The notes beneath the pieces are model-generated. The model was not told where the DNA came from, did no database searches, and saw only the letters and a program-made list of their open reading frames with translations. Below are positions 7,044 to 9,174 of a DNA stretch of 9,174 nt, in pieces. Each line of letters starts with the position of its first letter. The first letter of the stretch is position 1. This DNA is from CAYUJH01 sp964394585. Lineage in GTDB: Bacteria > Bacteroidota > Bacteroidia > Cytophagales > Flammeovirgaceae. The translations under genes were made by a program, and so were the position numbers. The stretch spans positions 1 to 9,174 of the forward strand of contig CAYMYI010000146.1 in assembly GCA_964394585.1 (NCBI GenBank), in the 5' to 3' direction.

Positions 7044-7097
7044 CTACTTAAAATTTGTGTTTTTATACCAAGTAGTACCGTTTGATTGTTACCGTTT
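7044..7097 (-). promoter_or_regulatory. Repeat cluster in the probable sigma-operon promoter region
   Basis: Read leftward, an 8-base direct repeat AAACGGTA occurs twice with a 14-base period (7090-7097 and 7076-7083). It is followed by the inverted pair CTACTT/AAGTAG (7070-7075 and 7044-7049). The cluster lies about 80-135 bases upstream of the ECF sigma start, in the 172-base spacer after the HxlR gene. Tandem repeats in this position may be an operator or part of an ECF-type promoter. No match to a named promoter consensus is claimed. Confidence 0.3.
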
Positions 7098-7134
7098 TTG
7101 TGGGAATAGCTGCGTAACCAACGAAAAAATAACT

Positions 7135-7527
7135 CTAGCTTTCTTCTTGTATTTGCAACTCTTTGTGGCGAAACTGATTGCCCCAAGCTGCCATTGCTTT
7201 TAAAATAGGAAGTGCGGCTTCGCCCCAAGCGGTTAGGCTGTACTCTACACGCGGAGGCACTTCTGCATATACTTTCCGATGGATAATGCCGTGTTCTTCC
7301 AAGTTGCGCAACTCTTGCGTAAGCATTTTTTTGCTAATACTTGGTAGGGTACGTTGCATTTTACCAAACCGATTAACGCCTTCCGAAATCATGAAAATGA
7401 TAAGGGGCTTCCATCTGCCGCCAATGATAGCCGTGGTAAGAGTTACCGGGCATTGCTCTACGCTACAAATAAAATTTTTTGGAAGAAAACGATTTTTAAC
7501 GAACTGATTTTCAGTATTAGTATCCAT
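7135..7527 (-). CDS. HxlR (DUF24)-family transcriptional regulator, possible redox sensor
   Basis: This 130-residue protein is the usual length for the family and consists of one winged helix-turn-helix domain. Landmarks are CPVTLTTAIIGGRWKPLIIF (26-45), NRFGKMQRTLPSISKKMLTQ (52-71) with the recognition helix, LRNLEEHGII (73-82), the wing PPRVEYSLT (91-99) and WG at 101-102. C26, just before PV, is the conserved N-terminal cysteine used for redox or electrophile sensing in YodB, HypR and QorR; C21 lies nearby. The gene is divergent from an NmrA/QOR2-like oxidoreductase. The same pairing is known for QorR-qor2 in Corynebacterium and ytfH-ytfG in E. coli. Repression of the neighbour and of itself, relieved by quinones or disulfide stress, is a reasonable inference. 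The spacer contains suitable inverted repeats. Confidence 0.92.
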   Translation of the reverse strand: MDTNTENQFVKNRFLPKNFICSVEQCPVTLTTAIIGGRWKPLIIFMISEGVNRFGKMQRTLPSISKKMLTQELRNLEEHGIIHRKVYAEVPPRVEYSLTAWGEAALPILKAMAAWGNQFRHKELQIQEES

Positions 7528-7586
7528 AAGTATACTAAGATAAATTAAAGTAACTACTTGTCTAAAGTAAACTATAAAAATACTTT
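7528..7586. promoter_or_regulatory. Array of AAGTA/TACTT half-sites, candidate HxlR operators
   Basis: Three inverted arrangements lie in a row. AAGTA directly followed by TACTA (7528-7537) contains the palindrome AGTATACT at 7529-7536. AAGTA-AC-TACTT is at 7548-7559, and AAAGTA-N11-TACTTT at 7564-7586. Their centres are about 21 bases apart, near two helical turns, so bound dimers would face the same side of the DNA. The first is next to the HxlR start codon, and the other two overlap the predicted promoter of the oxidoreductase. That is a natural place for a repressor. Binding by this HxlR protein is inferred. Confidence 0.5.
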
Positions 7587-7588
7587 TG
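7557..7588 (+). promoter_or_regulatory. Bacteroidota -33/-7 promoter for the NmrA-like gene
   Basis: CTTG (7557-7560) and TACTTTTG (7581-7588) are separated by 20 bases. The second element matches TAnnTTTG exactly, the first differs from TTTG by one base, and the spacing is canonical. Transcription would begin around 7594, about 30 bases before the ATG at 7627. This start would exclude translation from the in-frame TTG at 7558. Confidence 0.6.
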
Positions 7589-7626
7589 AAAAGAAATTAA
7601 ACGATTATTCATCTAAAAAAACAGTT

Positions 7627-8523
7627 ATGTATGTAATTACAGGAGCAACGGGCAACACAGGGTCGCGCATTGCAGAACAGCTTTTAGCAGCAGGAGAAAC
7701 CGTACGAGTTATTGGTAGAGAGTCAGAACGCTTGCAGCATTTCGTCGATAAAGGAGCAGATGCCGCCGTAGGAGACTTAGAAGATGCTTCTTTTTTGACC
7801 GAGGCCTTTCGGGGTGCTACAGCGGTGTATGCTATGATTCCCCCAAAATGGGATTTACAAGAACCTTGGCGAGCTTTTCAGCGGCGAATTAACAGCGCAA
7901 TTACCGAGGCAATTGCCAACAGCGAGGTGAAGCACGTAGTGGTACTTAGCTCGAATGGAGCACATCTTCCCGAAGGGGCAGGACCGGTTTCTGGGTTACA
8001 CGAGTTTGAGGAAAGTTTAAAAACTATTTCAGGATTAAACATCCTAGCCCTTCGAGCAGGCTTTTTTATGCAAAATTTATTTGCCAATATTGGGATGATT
8101 CAGGGTATGGGTTTCTTTGGCTATACGCTGCACCCCGATTTAAAACTGCCCGTAGTCCACACCAACGATATTGCTGATGTAGCTGTAAAACACTTAAAAA
8201 GCCTTGATTTTAAGGGGTTTGAAGCGGTCTTTGTAGCAGGAGAACGCGATATCTCTATGCAAGAAATAGCCCAAGTTTTGGGAGAGGCTATCCATAAACC
8301 CGACCTGAAATATGTTCCGTTTACACCCGAACAAGCAAAACAGGGCATGTTGCAGGCGGGAATTCCGGAAACTATCGCCGATGGCTATAACGAACTTTTC
8401 GATTGCTTGAACAGAGGCGATTATTTGAATGACTACAAGCGTACCGCCGAGAATACTACGCCAACGAGTATCGAAGCCTTTGCCAAAGAATTTGCAGGAG
8501 CATACCAAGCGGCAACCGCATAA
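7627..8523 (+). CDS. NmrA/QOR2-like NAD(P)-binding oxidoreductase
   Basis: From the ATG at 7627 the product is 298 residues starting MYVITGATGNTG. This is an atypical short-chain dehydrogenase Rossmann fold with the dinucleotide-binding GATGNTG at 6-12. R31 after the second strand (VRVIGRES) suggests a preference for NADPH. Other family features are GDLEDASFLTEAFRG (49-63), VVVLSSNGAH (104-113), LRAGFFMQNL (142-151) and HTNDIADVAVKHL (178-190). The typical YxxxK catalytic pair is not apparent, as is common in NmrA-like proteins. E. coli QOR2 (ytfG) reduces quinones with NADPH, and a similar activity is plausible, but some relatives are only redox-sensing regulators. An in-frame TTG at 7558 would add 23 low-complexity residues and lies upstream of the predicted transcription start. 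The divergent HxlR gene is the likely regulator. Confidence 0.88.
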   Translation: MYVITGATGNTGSRIAEQLLAAGETVRVIGRESERLQHFVDKGADAAVGDLEDASFLTEAFRGATAVYAMIPPKWDLQEPWRAFQRRINSAITEAIANSEVKHVVVLSSNGAHLPEGAGPVSGLHEFEESLKTISGLNILALRAGFFMQNLFANIGMIQGMGFFGYTLHPDLKLPVVHTNDIADVAVKHLKSLDFKGFEAVFVAGERDISMQEIAQVLGEAIHKPDLKYVPFTPEQAKQGMLQAGIPETIADGYNELFDCLNRGDYLNDYKRTAENTTPTSIEAFAKEFAGAYQAATA

Positions 8524-9174
8524 CTACCGAACGCGTAGCACTCTGCCTACACGCAGCACTGTGCTTCGAGAAATGCCGTTTAAGCTGCACAAGCGACGAA
8601 TGGGAGTGCGATATCGGCGACTGATTACCCAAAGCGATTCGCCATTGCGAACACGGTGATACTGCCCTTTTGCTTCGTTAATCAATCCTTTGTAGTGGTA
8701 AGGTGTAAGCACAAAATCGCGGAAGTATAACCTGCCGCCGCCATCATTAAAGTCGAACAGATGACGAGGATCAAACGCATGCCCTTGATAGCGCACTTCA
8801 AAGTGCAAGTGAGGGCCCGTACTGCGGCCGGTATTGCCGCCGTAACCAATGACATCGCCGGCTTTTACTACATCGCCTGGTTTCACGTTGTATTTGGCTA
8901 AATGCCCATAAAGCGTTTCTAGCCCGTTTTCGTGTCGAATCATCACGTAGTATCCGTAGCCTCCTCGGTTGTATTTGGCAATCCGCACTACGCCATCAAA
9001 TACTGCATGAATGGGGTCACCAAGTTCAATTTTTAGGTCGATGCCATGGTGCCAACGGTACCACCGTGGGCCATATTTTGAGTTAACTTTTGTGGGGCGA
9101 GCCAAAGGGCTTGCCCACGCACTCCCTTTTTCTCGGTTAAATAGTTCAAAAGAGATGGTATCTTTAAAATCGCC
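8524..9174 (-). CDS. M23 metallopeptidase with C-terminal LysM domain (partial, 5' end beyond right edge)
   Basis: The frame stays open to the right edge, giving the last 216 residues of a larger protein; a TTG at 9105 is only an internal leucine codon. The M23 (LytM-type) zinc peptidase domain spans roughly residues 30-140 of the visible part. It has H42 and D46 (HHGID), YGHL with H91, and GPHLHFEV with H122 and H124, so the zinc ligands and catalytic histidines are present. A LysM-type repeat ends the protein (about 172-216: YHRVRNGESLWVIS, then LCSLNGIS and LRVGRVLRVR) and should bind peptidoglycan. The family cuts peptide cross-links in the cell wall. Export is expected, but any signal peptide lies outside the window. 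The LysM part has 12 arginines and no lysine. The stop codon directly abuts that of the convergent NmrA-like gene. Confidence 0.92.
   Translation of the reverse strand, partial: GDFKDTISFELFNREKGSAWASPLARPTKVNSKYGPRWYRWHHGIDLKIELGDPIHAVFDGVVRIAKYNRGGYGYYVMIRHENGLETLYGHLAKYNVKPGDVVKAGDVIGYGGNTGRSTGPHLHFEVRYQGHAFDPRHLFDFNDGGGRLYFRDFVLTPYHYKGLINEAKGQYHRVRNGESLWVISRRYRTPIRRLCSLNGISRSTVLRVGRVLRVR

Noticed and set aside
7088..7118. GTTAC/GTAAC inverted repeat downstream of the HxlR gene as a terminator
   Set aside because: Five base pairs with a 21-base loop and no adjoining T-run is too weak.
7558..7626. TTG-initiated extension of the NmrA-like protein
   Set aside because: The extra residues precede a typical Rossmann start at 7627, and the TTG lies inside the predicted -33 element, upstream of transcription.
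1..9174. Search for mobile elements, CRISPR arrays, defence genes or RNA genes
   Set aside because: No transposase, repeat-spacer pattern, tRNA-like fold or known defence domain was seen; the coding regions are accounted for by transport, regulation and envelope functions.

Overview
The window looks like chromosomal DNA from a member of the Bacteroidota, probably Cytophagales-like. Four things point there. The MacB/FtsX-type permease has the N-terminal style typical of that phylum. An ECF sigma factor, a small membrane protein and a Spy-like periplasmic protein form one gene set. No clear Shine-Dalgarno sequences are seen before the starts. One promoter fits the Bacteroidota -33/-7 pattern (TTTG / TAnnTTTG). 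Genus and species cannot be read from the sequence. No tRNA, rRNA, CRISPR array, insertion sequence or phage gene was seen, and no coding frame looks broken.

Left part (1-5394): a leftward NtrC-type response regulator, cut by the left edge, is divergent from a rightward MacA/MacB-like export cluster. This comprises a HlyD-family periplasmic adaptor, a LolD/MacB-type ATPase and a large two-half FtsX permease. The intergenic region (517-803) carries a near-perfect sigma-54 promoter just before the adaptor gene. This fits direct activation by the neighbouring sigma-54 activator. A strong hairpin terminator lies between the ATPase and the permease, so the permease may be partly uncoupled from the sigma-54 transcript.

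Middle part (5418-6962, leftward): an ECF sigma factor, a single-pass membrane protein with a very acidic outer tail (probable anti-sigma factor), and a secreted Spy/CpxP-like helical protein. Together they look like an envelope-stress signalling operon. Its 3' end converges on the permease gene.

Right part (7135-9174): an HxlR-family regulator with a conserved N-terminal cysteine is divergent from an NmrA/QOR2-like NAD(P)-binding oxidoreductase. The spacer between them holds a series of AAGTA/TACTT half-sites overlapping a recognisable Bacteroidota promoter. This resembles known redox- or quinone-responsive pairs. The oxidoreductase stop codon abuts the stop of a leftward M23 peptidase with a C-terminal LysM domain, cut by the right edge.

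Common theme (inference): several adjacent transcription units deal with the cell envelope and chemical stress, each with its own dedicated regulator. No wholly new system is evident. The most informative signals are the regulatory sites and the unusual anti-sigma-like protein.
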